Below are positions 1-7,352 of a stretch of 64,000 nucleotides of DNA, piece by piece. Source of the DNA: Caulobacter sp. (GTDB lineage Bacteria; Pseudomonadota; Alphaproteobacteria; Caulobacterales; Caulobacteraceae); NCBI GenBank assembly GCA_028291055.1, contig JAQGIP010000051.1, forward strand, positions 78,051 to 142,050, written 5' to 3'. The number at the start of each line of letters is the position of its first letter. Positions within the stretch are counted from its first letter, which is position 1. Below the pieces are notes generated by a model. It saw nothing but the letters and a program-made list of their open reading frames with translations, was not told where the DNA came from and did not search any database. Position numbers and translations under genes: made by a program.

Positions 1-843
1 GCCCGACGACTTATGCCACCGCGACACCCAGCTGGTCATGCCCGTAATGGTCTGGGCGGTCAGCGCCACGTTGGCGATGTGGAAGGCGCCGCTCGCCACC
101 CCGCCGGTCAGCAGCCCGCGCAGCTTCTCGTCGAACCCGGCCTTGGCCGCCTTGATCCCAGCCAGCGTCTCGCGGCTCAGCAAGGGCTCCAGCCCCTGCA
201 ACGCCTCGACATCCCGGTCCAGCTCCAGGTGGAATTCCGCGAAGGCGCGCACGAAGGCGTGCAGCTGCCTCAACGGCTCGGCATGCTCCGTCTGGGCTTC
301 GTCGATACAGGCCACCGCCCGGCGCACCGCGCCCAGATAGCGCTCCACGTCATCCTTGGTGGCCTTGGCCAGGCCCGCCCAGCCGCCGTCCACATAGAGC
401 AGCTGGCGATCGCTCTCGCCCAACTGCACCGCAACGACCTCGCCGACCAGCAGGATGTGGGTGTCGATCTCGTGCGTCGCCGCCAACCGGCAATCGAAGC
501 TCACCGCCGACTTCAGCAGCACCGGCGCGCCGGTCTCCAGCGTCGTCCACTCAGCGCCCTCAAAGCGCTGCTCACCCTTCAGCCCGCCCGCCCCGGCGAA
601 GCGGTTACCCACCGCGTCCTGGTCATAGGCCAGAGTGTTGATCGCGAACGCCCCGGCCGCGAGCACGCTCGGCAGCGCGCTGGCCGACCTGTTCAGCGCC
701 ACCGCCAGCTGCGGCGGCTCGGCCGTCAGCGACATCACCGCCGTGGCCGTCATGCCCGCGCGCGCGCCGCCATGCTCGGCGGTGATCACCGAGACGGCGG
801 CCGGGAACCTGCGCATCCCGGCCTTGAAGTCCTCAGGCGACAT
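1..843 (-). CDS. Flavin reductase fused to a TetR-type C-terminal ligand domain (partial, 3' end off window)
   Basis: The first 281 residues are visible. Residues 1-160 have the flavin reductase-like split-barrel pattern (start MSPEDFKAGMRRFP, then TAVMSL, AINTLA, HILLVGEV, YVDGGWAGL), expected to reduce FMN/FAD with NAD(P)H. Residues ~165-281 are helical and match the C-terminal domain of TetR regulators: PLRQLHAFVRAF, then GVASGAF, then LTAQTITGMTSWVSRWH. No DNA-binding helix-turn-helix precedes it. The start codon lies inside the end of the upstream luciferase-like gene (11-bp overlap), so the two are co-transcribed and probably form a two-component monooxygenase. The reductase half is secure; the TetR-domain call rests on pattern recognition. 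Function of the extension (substrate-gated flavin reduction) is inference. Confidence 0.8.
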   Translation of the reverse strand, partial: MSPEDFKAGMRRFPAAVSVITAEHGGARAGMTATAVMSLTAEPPQLAVALNRSASALPSVLAAGAFAINTLAYDQDAVGNRFAGAGGLKGEQRFEGAEWTTLETGAPVLLKSAVSFDCRLAATHEIDTHILLVGEVVAVQLGESDRQLLYVDGGWAGLAKATKDDVERYLGAVRRAVACIDEAQTEHAEPLRQLHAFVRAFAEFHLELDRDVEALQGLEPLLSRETLAGIKAAKAGFDEKLRGLLTGGVASGAFHIANVALTAQTITGMTSWVSRWHKSSG

Positions 844-1945
844 CCGCCACCTGCAACGCCGGCTTGGGCGTGAACACCTTGTGCTGGAAGTGCGGCATCA
901 CTTCCTGCGCGAAGCGCGTCATGTTGCGGTGACGCACCTCTTTCGGCTGGCCGATCGTGCAGGTCTGGATGACGAAGTGGTTGAAGCCGAAGCCCTGCAA
1001 CCTCTCCAGCCGCTCCTTGATCATCTCCGGCGTGCCGGTCAGCTGCATGTCCAGATAGGGGTCGAGGTTCTCCGGATACTGGTTCTTGGCCAGGTTGGCG
1101 AACATCCGCGCAAACGACTCGTAGCCCTTCTTCTGGCTGAAGTCGGTGGTGTCGGTCTCATAGTGCTTCACCTGCTGGCGGAAGGTCTCGGGCAGCCACC
1201 GCCGGCCCTCCTCGCGCGCCTCCTCCGCCGTGTCGCCGATGAAGCATTTGATCTGCAGCGGGACCGAGACGTTGGTGTCCATCTTCAACTCCTCGGCGCG
1301 GACCTTCCAGTTCTTGATGATGTTCTCCAGATAGCGGTCCGGGAAGTTGGCCAGGCACAGCGGCGGCACGCCCATGTCGGCGGCCTGGGCGGCCTTTTCC
1401 GGTGAGCCGATGGCCCCGTAGAAGGTCGGCTTGCTGGCCGGGAAGGGCTTCATCGTCACCTTGCGGTTGACGTTGTAGTAGTCGCCCTTGAAGTCGAACG
1501 GCTGCGGGCCATAGCTGCGCTGCAGCAGCTTCAGGCCCTCTTCCAGCTGCTCGCGGCCGATGTCCTGGTCCATGCCGAAGGCTTCGTATTCCAGCGCCGC
1601 CGTGCCGCGTCCCAGGCCGATATGCAGCTCGCCCTGCGTCATCAGCGACAGCATGTGCAGCTCTTCCGACATCCGCATCGGCAGATACCAGGGCAGCACC
1701 AACACCGCCGTGCCCAGCGACAGCCGCGGCGCATGCGCGGCCACATGCGCCAGCATCAGCAGCGGGCTCGGGCAGGGATAGTAGTCGGAGAAGTGGTGCT
1801 CGATCATCCACACGCCGTCATAGCCGAGCGTGTCGGCCAGCATCGCGTCCTCGACCACCTCGCGGTACATGGTCCGCTCGTCGGCGGTGATATTCACAGG
1901 CGAGGCCTGCACGGAGAACTGGGTCGCTTTGGGGCTCGAAGACAT
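833..1945 (-). CDS. LLM-class flavin-dependent monooxygenase (bacterial luciferase-like)
   Basis: 370 residues, the usual length of a luciferase-like alpha/beta-barrel protein. Diagnostic stretches are WMIEHHFSDYYPCPSP near residue 47, LGTAVLVLPWYLPMRMSEE and IGLGRGTAALEYEAFGMD. The family oxidises organic substrates with reduced FMN supplied by a partner reductase, and here a flavin reductase gene overlaps its 3' end. The ATG at 1945 is preceded by a strong AGGAGGAG ribosome site. Upstream lies a TTGACG-N17-TATACC promoter carrying two ATACC-type operators. A paralogue is encoded at 3680-4786. Substrate unknown; cytoplasmic. Confidence 0.88.
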   Translation of the reverse strand: MSSSPKATQFSVQASPVNITADERTMYREVVEDAMLADTLGYDGVWMIEHHFSDYYPCPSPLLMLAHVAAHAPRLSLGTAVLVLPWYLPMRMSEELHMLSLMTQGELHIGLGRGTAALEYEAFGMDQDIGREQLEEGLKLLQRSYGPQPFDFKGDYYNVNRKVTMKPFPASKPTFYGAIGSPEKAAQAADMGVPPLCLANFPDRYLENIIKNWKVRAEELKMDTNVSVPLQIKCFIGDTAEEAREEGRRWLPETFRQQVKHYETDTTDFSQKKGYESFARMFANLAKNQYPENLDPYLDMQLTGTPEMIKERLERLQGFGFNHFVIQTCTIGQPKEVRHRNMTRFAQEVMPHFQHKVFTPKPALQVADVA

Positions 1946-1964
1946 GGCGCTCCTCCTTAAGTTC

Positions 1965-1978
1965 GTACCGGTTGGTAT
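1965..1978. promoter_or_regulatory. Candidate TetR operator, downstream copy
   Basis: GTACC-GGTT-GGTAT, one mismatch from ATACC-N4-GGTAT. It lies between the predicted transcription start and the ATG at 1945, on the leader of the luciferase-like gene. Confidence 0.55.
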
Positions 1979-1982
1979 GTTT

Positions 1983-2020
1983 ATACCACGCGGTATAATT
2001 CCGGCCGCTCAGAGCGTCAA
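1983..2020 (-). promoter_or_regulatory. Sigma70-like promoter with overlapping ATACC-N4-GGTAT operator
   Basis: On the minus strand TTGACG (2015-2020) is followed after 17 bp by TATACC (1992-1997). The palindrome ATACC-ACGC-GGTAT (1983-1996) covers the -10 box, so a bound repressor would block polymerase. It drives the luciferase-like gene at 833-1945. Confidence 0.6.
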
Positions 2021-2030
2021 ATGAAATCCG

Positions 2031-3524
2031 TCAGGTCCGCGTCCAGAGCGGAATCCCCTCGGCGTCATGGGTCACCAGCCCCCTCGCCCCCACCGGCTCC
2101 TCGCTCTCGCTGAGCAACAGCGCCAACGCCGTCTCGTCCCCCACCGCCACCTTGGCCAGCAACCGCCCGCCCTCAGGCGTGCGCGCGATCACCACCCCAT
2201 GCCGGGGCGCCCCCGCCCGGTCGAACAACACCGTGCAGGCCTCGATCACGGCCGGCCCCGCATGGCCGCTCACCGTGGGAATCCCCGATGGCCGCTCCGT
2301 CTCCGGATGCTGGTATTCCTCGGCCAACGCCCGCGCCGGCGCGCGCGCCGAAACCACCAGCGCATGGTGCTTGCTGACATAGCCGCCCTGGCCATAGAGC
2401 AGCGCCGCGCTCTCCGGCTGCGCCCTCACCCGCCGCACCATGGCGACCGCCGCATGGGCCATGTAGTTGTTCAGCGGCGCCCCGAAGAAGGTCAGCCCGC
2501 CCGTCACGCTGATCGCCGCATCAGGCCCCAGCCCCAGATGCCGCCGCGCCATCTTCGGCACCACCGGGAAACAGCTGTAGAGCTCCACCAGGTCGAAGGC
2601 CGCCCTGCCCTCGCCCGCCAGCACCGCCGACGCGCCATCCAGCACCGCCGCCATCGCCCCGGCCCGGTCATAGCGTTCCCGCGCCAGATAATCCGCCGGC
2701 TCATTGGCCGCCGCCCCGCCCCAGGGATAGACGATCCGGTCCTCCGCGATGCCCAGCGCCCGCGCCCGCGCCAGGCTGGTCAGCACCACCGCCGCCCCCT
2801 GGTTGACCAGCGGATTGGCCACCATCAGCTTCGGATAGGGCCAGGCGATCATCCGGTTATCCGCCGACACCGTGGCGATCTCGTCGGCCCCGAACCGCCG
2901 CTTCTGCCAGGCCGACGGCTGCGTCGCCGCCACGGCCGACAACCCGGCCCACAGCGCCGCCGACTCCGCCCGCGCCTCGCTGAAACTCTGCCCCCACGCC
3001 GCCCGCGTCGCCGACTCATAGAAGGGATAGACGTTGGTTGGGATCGCCACCTCCAGCGTGCGCGCCAGCGCCGCCTGCGCATGCCCCGCGCGCGGCGGAT
3101 CGTAGTCCTCGACCCGCGGCGACCAGGGCAACTCCACGCCCGCCTTCGCCGCACGCCGCACGCTGCTCTCGGCTTCAGCCCCCACCACCAGCGCCAGGGA
3201 ACTGTCGCCACGCGCGATGCGCAAAGCCGCCTCATGGATGAACTGCACCGGCGACTGCCCGCCCACCGGCCCATAGCGCCCATGCCGGGGGCTCATCCCC
3301 AGCAACCCACTGACCAGCCCCACCGCATCCGGATAGGGCCACGACACCTCGTTGACGATATCCAGGCTGTCGCAGGCGCCCAGCAACGCCGCCCCCGCAT
3401 CGGCCTCCGCCGCCCGCGCCGCCGCCACCATCAGCGCCGCCGGCTCAAGCCCCGGCCCCTCGGCCGCCCGGTCCACGGCCTCGCCCACGCCGACGATGAC
3501 GGGAATGCGGTCTTCAGCGCTCAT
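2031..3524 (-). CDS. Thiolase-like protein, TLP1 type with extra C-terminal domain
   Basis: 497 residues, about 100 longer than an ordinary thiolase. The N-terminal part reads RIPVIVGVGE and CDSLDIVNEVSWPYPD; the region where thiolases carry the nucleophilic Cys reads GGQSPV (residues 88-93) with no Cys. The extra C-terminal ~100 residues (ACTVLFDRAG, HGVVIARTPEGG, ending GIPLW) look like the additional OB-like domain of type 1 thiolase-like proteins. Such proteins are grouped with acetyl-CoA acetyltransferases, but the missing Cys argues against Claisen thiolysis. I chose the ATG at 3524 over one at 3551 because the family begins at RIPVIVG and the upstream codons fall in a repeat. Confidence 0.75.
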   Translation of the reverse strand: MSAEDRIPVIVGVGEAVDRAAEGPGLEPAALMVAAARAAEADAGAALLGACDSLDIVNEVSWPYPDAVGLVSGLLGMSPRHGRYGPVGGQSPVQFIHEAALRIARGDSSLALVVGAEAESSVRRAAKAGVELPWSPRVEDYDPPRAGHAQAALARTLEVAIPTNVYPFYESATRAAWGQSFSEARAESAALWAGLSAVAATQPSAWQKRRFGADEIATVSADNRMIAWPYPKLMVANPLVNQGAAVVLTSLARARALGIAEDRIVYPWGGAAANEPADYLARERYDRAGAMAAVLDGASAVLAGEGRAAFDLVELYSCFPVVPKMARRHLGLGPDAAISVTGGLTFFGAPLNNYMAHAAVAMVRRVRAQPESAALLYGQGGYVSKHHALVVSARAPARALAEEYQHPETERPSGIPTVSGHAGPAVIEACTVLFDRAGAPRHGVVIARTPEGGRLLAKVAVGDETALALLLSESEEPVGARGLVTHDAEGIPLWTRT

Positions 3525-3541
3525 GCGGGCAAACCCCAAAA

Positions 3542-3667
3542 CTCCGCTCATCCCGACGAAAGTCGGGATCCATAGGGCATCAAGTGGAAACGCGCAGACG
3601 AGCGCTACCCCTCACAGCCAAACTTCGGGCGCCCCATGGATCCCGGCTTTCGCCGGGATGAGCGGAG
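3542..3667. repeat. REP-like inverted doublet 1
   Basis: Two ~32-bp copies face each other: 3542-3573 (core TCCCGACGAAAGTCGGGA) and 3636-3667 (core TCCCGGCTTTCGCCGGGA), each flanked outside by CTCCGCTCA/TGAGCGGAG. They fill the gap between the TLP1-like gene and the second luciferase-like gene. Three more doublets of the same family occur in this window. Confidence 0.85.
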
Positions 3668-3679
3668 AGTTGGAAAGCC

Positions 3680-4786
3680 TCAGGCCGCCTTCTGCCGCTT
3701 GCCCATGGCCTGGATGCCGGGCAGCACCGCCTCGGTCCACAGTTGCATGTTCCCGTTGGCCTCATCGTCGTCCATCGCGCCGTAGCTGAAGATGGCGTTG
3801 AAGTGCTCGCAGCCCAGCATGTCGCGGATGGTCTCGATCCGGCCCAGGCACTGTTCCGGCGTGCCATAGACCTGCAGGTTGGCGAAGTTCACCGCCGCCT
3901 CGTCCTGGCCCCACTTGTTGATGTTTTTCGACATCTTGCCGTAGTACTCGTAATCCTTGGTGGTAGTCAGATGATCGCCGGCCAGCTCATAATGCTTCAT
4001 CACCGTCTTGTAGTAGTTGCCGAGCTGGAACTGCCCCCGCTCCTTGGCCTTTTCCGCATCGCGGTCGACATAGACCTGGCAGGTCACGATCGGCGTCGGC
4101 GCCTCCTCGTGATTGATCTCCTGGAACAGCGTCTTGTAGCCCTCGTGCTCCTTCACCGTGGTCTCCCACGGCTTCTGCGGCGTGATCAGGATGCCGACGC
4201 CCAGCCGCGCCATGATCTCCTGGCTCTCCGGCGACACGGCGGCCGCATACTGGCGGCCCTTGAAGCTGGCCGTCGGGCCGGGGCGCAGATAGCGCTTGGG
4301 CACCTGATAGTGCTTGCCGTCGAACTCCATGTAACCGTCGCGCAGGCCGTTCAGCATGATGGTCGCCGCCTCGATGAAGCGTTCGCGCGACTCGCCCATG
4401 GGAATATTCATCCCCTCGAACTCGATGCGGCCCAGGCCGCGCCCGATGCCGAGCACGAAGCGGCCGTCCGACAGGTTGTCGAGCAGCGCCACGGCCTCCG
4501 TCGCCCGCACCGGATTGTGCCACGGCAGGATGATGGCGCCCGAGCCGATCTGGATATGCTTGGTGCGCGAGGCGATGAAGGCCAGCACCTGGGTCACGTC
4601 CGGCACCATGGTGTAGCCGGTGAAGTGGTGCTCCACGCTCCACACCGCGTCATAGCCGAGCTCCTCGGCCCGGGACGCCTGGGCGATGTCGCGCTTGATG
4701 ATCCCGCGGTCCGACACGGCGGTCGGGCCTTCGCCCTCCTCCAGATAGTTCGGATGCTGGAAGAAGAATGTCATCCCGGCTTTCAT
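3680..4786 (-). CDS. LLM-class flavin-dependent monooxygenase (bacterial luciferase-like)
   Basis: 368 residues. It shows the same family signatures as the gene at 833-1945: WSVEHHFTGYTMVPD, IGSGAIILPWHNPVRATE and LGIGRGLGRIEFEGMN. It should use reduced FMN and O2 on an unknown substrate. The start at 4786 (MKAGMTFFFQHPNYLEEG) is chosen because a GAGGAG site precedes it and because an upstream in-frame ATG at 4867 lies in the promoter. It has its own TTGACT-N17-ATAATA promoter with an 18-bp operator, so it appears to be a separately started member of the same regulon. Confidence 0.87.
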   Translation of the reverse strand: MKAGMTFFFQHPNYLEEGEGPTAVSDRGIIKRDIAQASRAEELGYDAVWSVEHHFTGYTMVPDVTQVLAFIASRTKHIQIGSGAIILPWHNPVRATEAVALLDNLSDGRFVLGIGRGLGRIEFEGMNIPMGESRERFIEAATIMLNGLRDGYMEFDGKHYQVPKRYLRPGPTASFKGRQYAAAVSPESQEIMARLGVGILITPQKPWETTVKEHEGYKTLFQEINHEEAPTPIVTCQVYVDRDAEKAKERGQFQLGNYYKTVMKHYELAGDHLTTTKDYEYYGKMSKNINKWGQDEAAVNFANLQVYGTPEQCLGRIETIRDMLGCEHFNAIFSYGAMDDDEANGNMQLWTEAVLPGIQAMGKRQKAA

Positions 4787-4833
4787 TGGCCCGTCTCCTC
4801 TATGGGGCGCCGCTCCGCGGAGGCGCCAATTAC

Positions 4834-4877
4834 AAACCGACCGGTAGGTATTATGTCGGGGCAACACGCAAAGTCAA
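4834..4877 (-). promoter_or_regulatory. Sigma70-like promoter with 18-bp operator
   Basis: Minus strand: TTGACT (4872-4877), 17 bp, ATAATA (4849-4854). The operator AAACC-G-ACCGGT-A-GGTAT occupies 4834-4851, running from the -10 box into the expected start site. It serves the gene at 3680-4786. Confidence 0.65.
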
Positions 4878-5151
4878 CGCGGCTCCCCAAATTTTCCCCG
4901 ACGCCAGGTCAACCCCGCCCCCGCGCAGCGGCCTCAATACCTTCGCGCCCCGATGGCCCGGGCGCCGGTAGGCCTGTGCACCTTCCACGTCTTGGCGTCC
5001 TTGGTGGTTCATCTCCTTTGCGCCGCCGAGCCCGGCATCCATTGCCCGAAGGTTCGACCACCAAGGACGCCAGGAAGTGAAAGGCGCCGAGCCGAGGGCG
5101 CCTGGGCCACATGGCGTCGGGATCGAATGAATGATCCGCTGCGCGGGCGCC
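4868..5151. other. Non-coding gap with a 16-bp perfect inverted repeat
   Basis: No convincing gene. TGGCGTCCTTGGTGGT (4993-5008) and its exact inverse complement (5057-5072) flank 48 bp, looking like a mobile palindromic intergenic repeat of a family distinct from the REP doublets. The promoter of the gene ending at 3680 occupies the first few bases. Confidence 0.7.
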
Positions 5152-6186
5152 TCAGCCCGCCGCCGCGAGCGCCTCGCTCCAGCCCTCGAGCGGTTCGAAC
5201 AGCGCGGCCACGTCCGCCTCGCCCACGTCCTCGATGGACCCCGGCGACCAGGCCGGCGGCGCGGTCTTGTCCAGCAGCGCGGCCTTGCTCCAGCCGGCGA
5301 AATCATGCGCCGATATCAGCCGTCCGTTCAGCCGGTATTCCAGCTCCAGCGCCATCTGCGCCGAGGCCACCCCCGCCCCGCGCTTCAGCAGCTCAAACGC
5401 CGCCGCCACGGCCAGCGGCGAGCTCTTGCGGATCGCCTCCAGACTCTTGGCCGCCAACGCCCCGCCGTCCGCCTCCAGCGCCGCGATCAGCGCGCCCAGG
5501 CTGGGCTGCACGAACAGCCGGTCGATCTGCGCCTGGTCGGTGGGCGCCGCCACGGCTTGAGCAAACCCGTCCAGCAGCGCCCTGTAGTCCGCCGGCCGCG
5601 CCACCAGCGCAGCCTTCAGTTCCTCCAGCCGCCCACTCTCCACCAGCACGTCGGCCAACCCGCGCGCCACCACCTCGCCGCCCTTCAGCCGCGTCCCGCT
5701 CAGCGTCAGCCACAGCCCCGTGCCGCCCTTCAGCCGGGGCAAGGCCCAGGCCCCGCCCACATCCGGGATGAAGCCGACGCTCGTCTCCATGAAGGCCACC
5801 ATCGTCCGCTCGGTCGCCACGGTGACGGCGGCCGCCAGCGCCAGCCCCAGGCCACCCCCGAGCGTCGCCCCGTCGGCCACGGTCACGATCGGCTTGGGAT
5901 AGGCGGCCATCACCGCCACCATCGCCTGCTGCTCGGCGAAATAGGCCCGCCCCCAGACCCCGTCGCCATTGCCGCTGGTCGCCAACCCCACCGCGTCGCC
6001 GCCCGCCACGAATCCGCGCTCGCCCACATGATCGATCAGCACCAGGCTCACCGCCGGGTCGCTGCGCCACCCCACGAGGGCCGACGTAACGGCCCCGATA
6101 ATCTCCAGGTCCAGCGCGGCTTTCGCAAGGCCGATACGACCCACCGCACCTTCGACACGGGCAACCACATGCGGCGAGCTGGTCAT
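5152..6186 (-). CDS. 3-hydroxyisobutyryl-CoA hydrolase-like crotonase
   Basis: 344 residues, matching the ECH_2/HIBCH branch rather than ordinary 260-residue enoyl-CoA hydratases. Visible signatures are GGDAVGLA, DGATLGGGLGLALAA (oxyanion loop) and METSVGFIPDVGGAWALPRL, which contains the E-T-x-x-G-x-x-P-D-V-G block of hydroxyacyl-CoA hydrolases. Known members hydrolyse 3-hydroxyisobutyryl-CoA in valine breakdown, but related enzymes act on other branched 3-hydroxyacyl-CoAs. It follows the OYE-like gene with a 21-bp gap, so it is probably in the MFS-OYE-hydrolase operon, where it would release a free acid. Confidence 0.82.
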   Translation of the reverse strand: MTSSPHVVARVEGAVGRIGLAKAALDLEIIGAVTSALVGWRSDPAVSLVLIDHVGERGFVAGGDAVGLATSGNGDGVWGRAYFAEQQAMVAVMAAYPKPIVTVADGATLGGGLGLALAAAVTVATERTMVAFMETSVGFIPDVGGAWALPRLKGGTGLWLTLSGTRLKGGEVVARGLADVLVESGRLEELKAALVARPADYRALLDGFAQAVAAPTDQAQIDRLFVQPSLGALIAALEADGGALAAKSLEAIRKSSPLAVAAAFELLKRGAGVASAQMALELEYRLNGRLISAHDFAGWSKAALLDKTAPPAWSPGSIEDVGEADVAALFEPLEGWSEALAAAG

Positions 6187-6207
6187 GGCAATCTCCGCCC
6201 CGCGCCC

Positions 6208-7347
6208 TCAGACGAGGACGTCGTAGGCCTCTGCATTGAAGGGAATGAAGGCCTCGCCGGTGCGGGCCTTGCGCGCGAACTGCGGGTCGCTCAGCAGGGC
6301 GCGCCCCACCGCGATCAGGTCGAACTCGCCAGCCTCGAAGCGCGCCAGCACCCGGTCGAGGTTGTCCACCGTGAAGATCTGGCCGTCGCGCGCCACGCCG
6401 ACCCCGCCCACCGCCATGGTGGTCACGCCGGTCAGCTTCCTGGTCCAGCCCGCCTGGCTCAGCTCCGAGCCCTCGAACGCCGGCCGGTCGAAGTTGCGCG
6501 TGGAGACGTCGAACACATCCACGCCCGCCTCCACCAGCGGCTCCAGGAAGGCCGCCAGGTCGTCCGGCGTCTCGCCCAGCCGCGCCAGGTAATCGTGCTG
6601 CTTCCACTGCGAATAGCGGAAGATCACCGGCCTGTCCGGCCCCACTTCGCGCCTCAGCCCCTTGATGATCTGCACCGCGAACTCGGCGCGCCGGGCCATG
6701 TCCCCGCCCCAGCGGTCGTCGCGCTGGTTGGTCTCTGCCCAGAAGAAGGTGTCGATCAGATAGCCGTGCGCCCCATGCACCGCGATGCCGTCGAAGCCGA
6801 CGCTCATCGCCGCCGCCGTGCTCCTCACATAGCCGTCGACCAGGTCCTGCACCGTCTCGTCGGTGGGCGCCGGCAGCGGCTCGCTGACCTTGGCGATGAA
6901 CGCCGCCGGCGTGGAGGTATGACGCCCCACCGGCCCCCAGAACCCCGACGGCCGGATCGACATCGCCTCCGGATACGGCCCCGTGCCCTGCAACCGGAAC
7001 CCGCCCATGTGCCACAGCTGCGGAATGATCAGCCCGCCCGCCCCGCGCACCGCCTCGACCACGCGCCGCCAGCCGGCCAGCGCGGCTTCGCCATACATGA
7101 AGGGGATGTCGGCCTGGCGCTTGCCCATGCCCGCCTCGCCCAGGGCCGAGGGATGATCCACCCCCACGCCCTCGGTGATGATCAGCCCCACCTCGGCCTC
7201 GGCCCGGCGTTTGTAATAGGCCGCCACATCCTCGCCCGGCACGCCGTCCGTCGAGAAGTTGCGCGTCATCGGCGACATCACGATGCGGTTGGGCAGGCTC
7301 AGCCCCCGCACGCTCAGCGGCTCAAACAGCGGCGACGTGTCGGCCAT
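6208..7347 (-). CDS. NADH:flavin oxidoreductase / old yellow enzyme family
   Basis: 379 residues forming an FMN-binding TIM barrel. Signatures: FEPLSVRGLSLPNRIVMSPM at the N-terminus, PQLWHMGG, AVHGAHGYLIDTFFW and VGGVGVARDGQ near the C-terminus. Members reduce activated C=C bonds of enones or enoates; some act on enoyl-CoA-type intermediates. There is no sign of the long FeS/FAD extension of 2,4-dienoyl-CoA reductases. The start at 7347 (MADTSPLFEP) lies only 5 bp after the upstream MFS gene; longer in-frame readings run into that gene and are not credible. Confidence 0.85.
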   Translation of the reverse strand: MADTSPLFEPLSVRGLSLPNRIVMSPMTRNFSTDGVPGEDVAAYYKRRAEAEVGLIITEGVGVDHPSALGEAGMGKRQADIPFMYGEAALAGWRRVVEAVRGAGGLIIPQLWHMGGFRLQGTGPYPEAMSIRPSGFWGPVGRHTSTPAAFIAKVSEPLPAPTDETVQDLVDGYVRSTAAAMSVGFDGIAVHGAHGYLIDTFFWAETNQRDDRWGGDMARRAEFAVQIIKGLRREVGPDRPVIFRYSQWKQHDYLARLGETPDDLAAFLEPLVEAGVDVFDVSTRNFDRPAFEGSELSQAGWTRKLTGVTTMAVGGVGVARDGQIFTVDNLDRVLARFEAGEFDLIAVGRALLSDPQFARKARTGEAFIPFNAEAYDVLV

Positions 7348-7352
7348 GAACC

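Noticed and set aside
13..873. Long plus-strand reading opposite the flavin reductase
   Set aside because: His/Arg/Ala/Gln-rich shadow of the minus-strand gene, no family pattern and no ribosome site.
2067..3575. 502-residue plus-strand reading opposite the TLP1-like gene
   Set aside because: Composition dominated by Arg, His, Gln and Pro; a high-GC antisense shadow.
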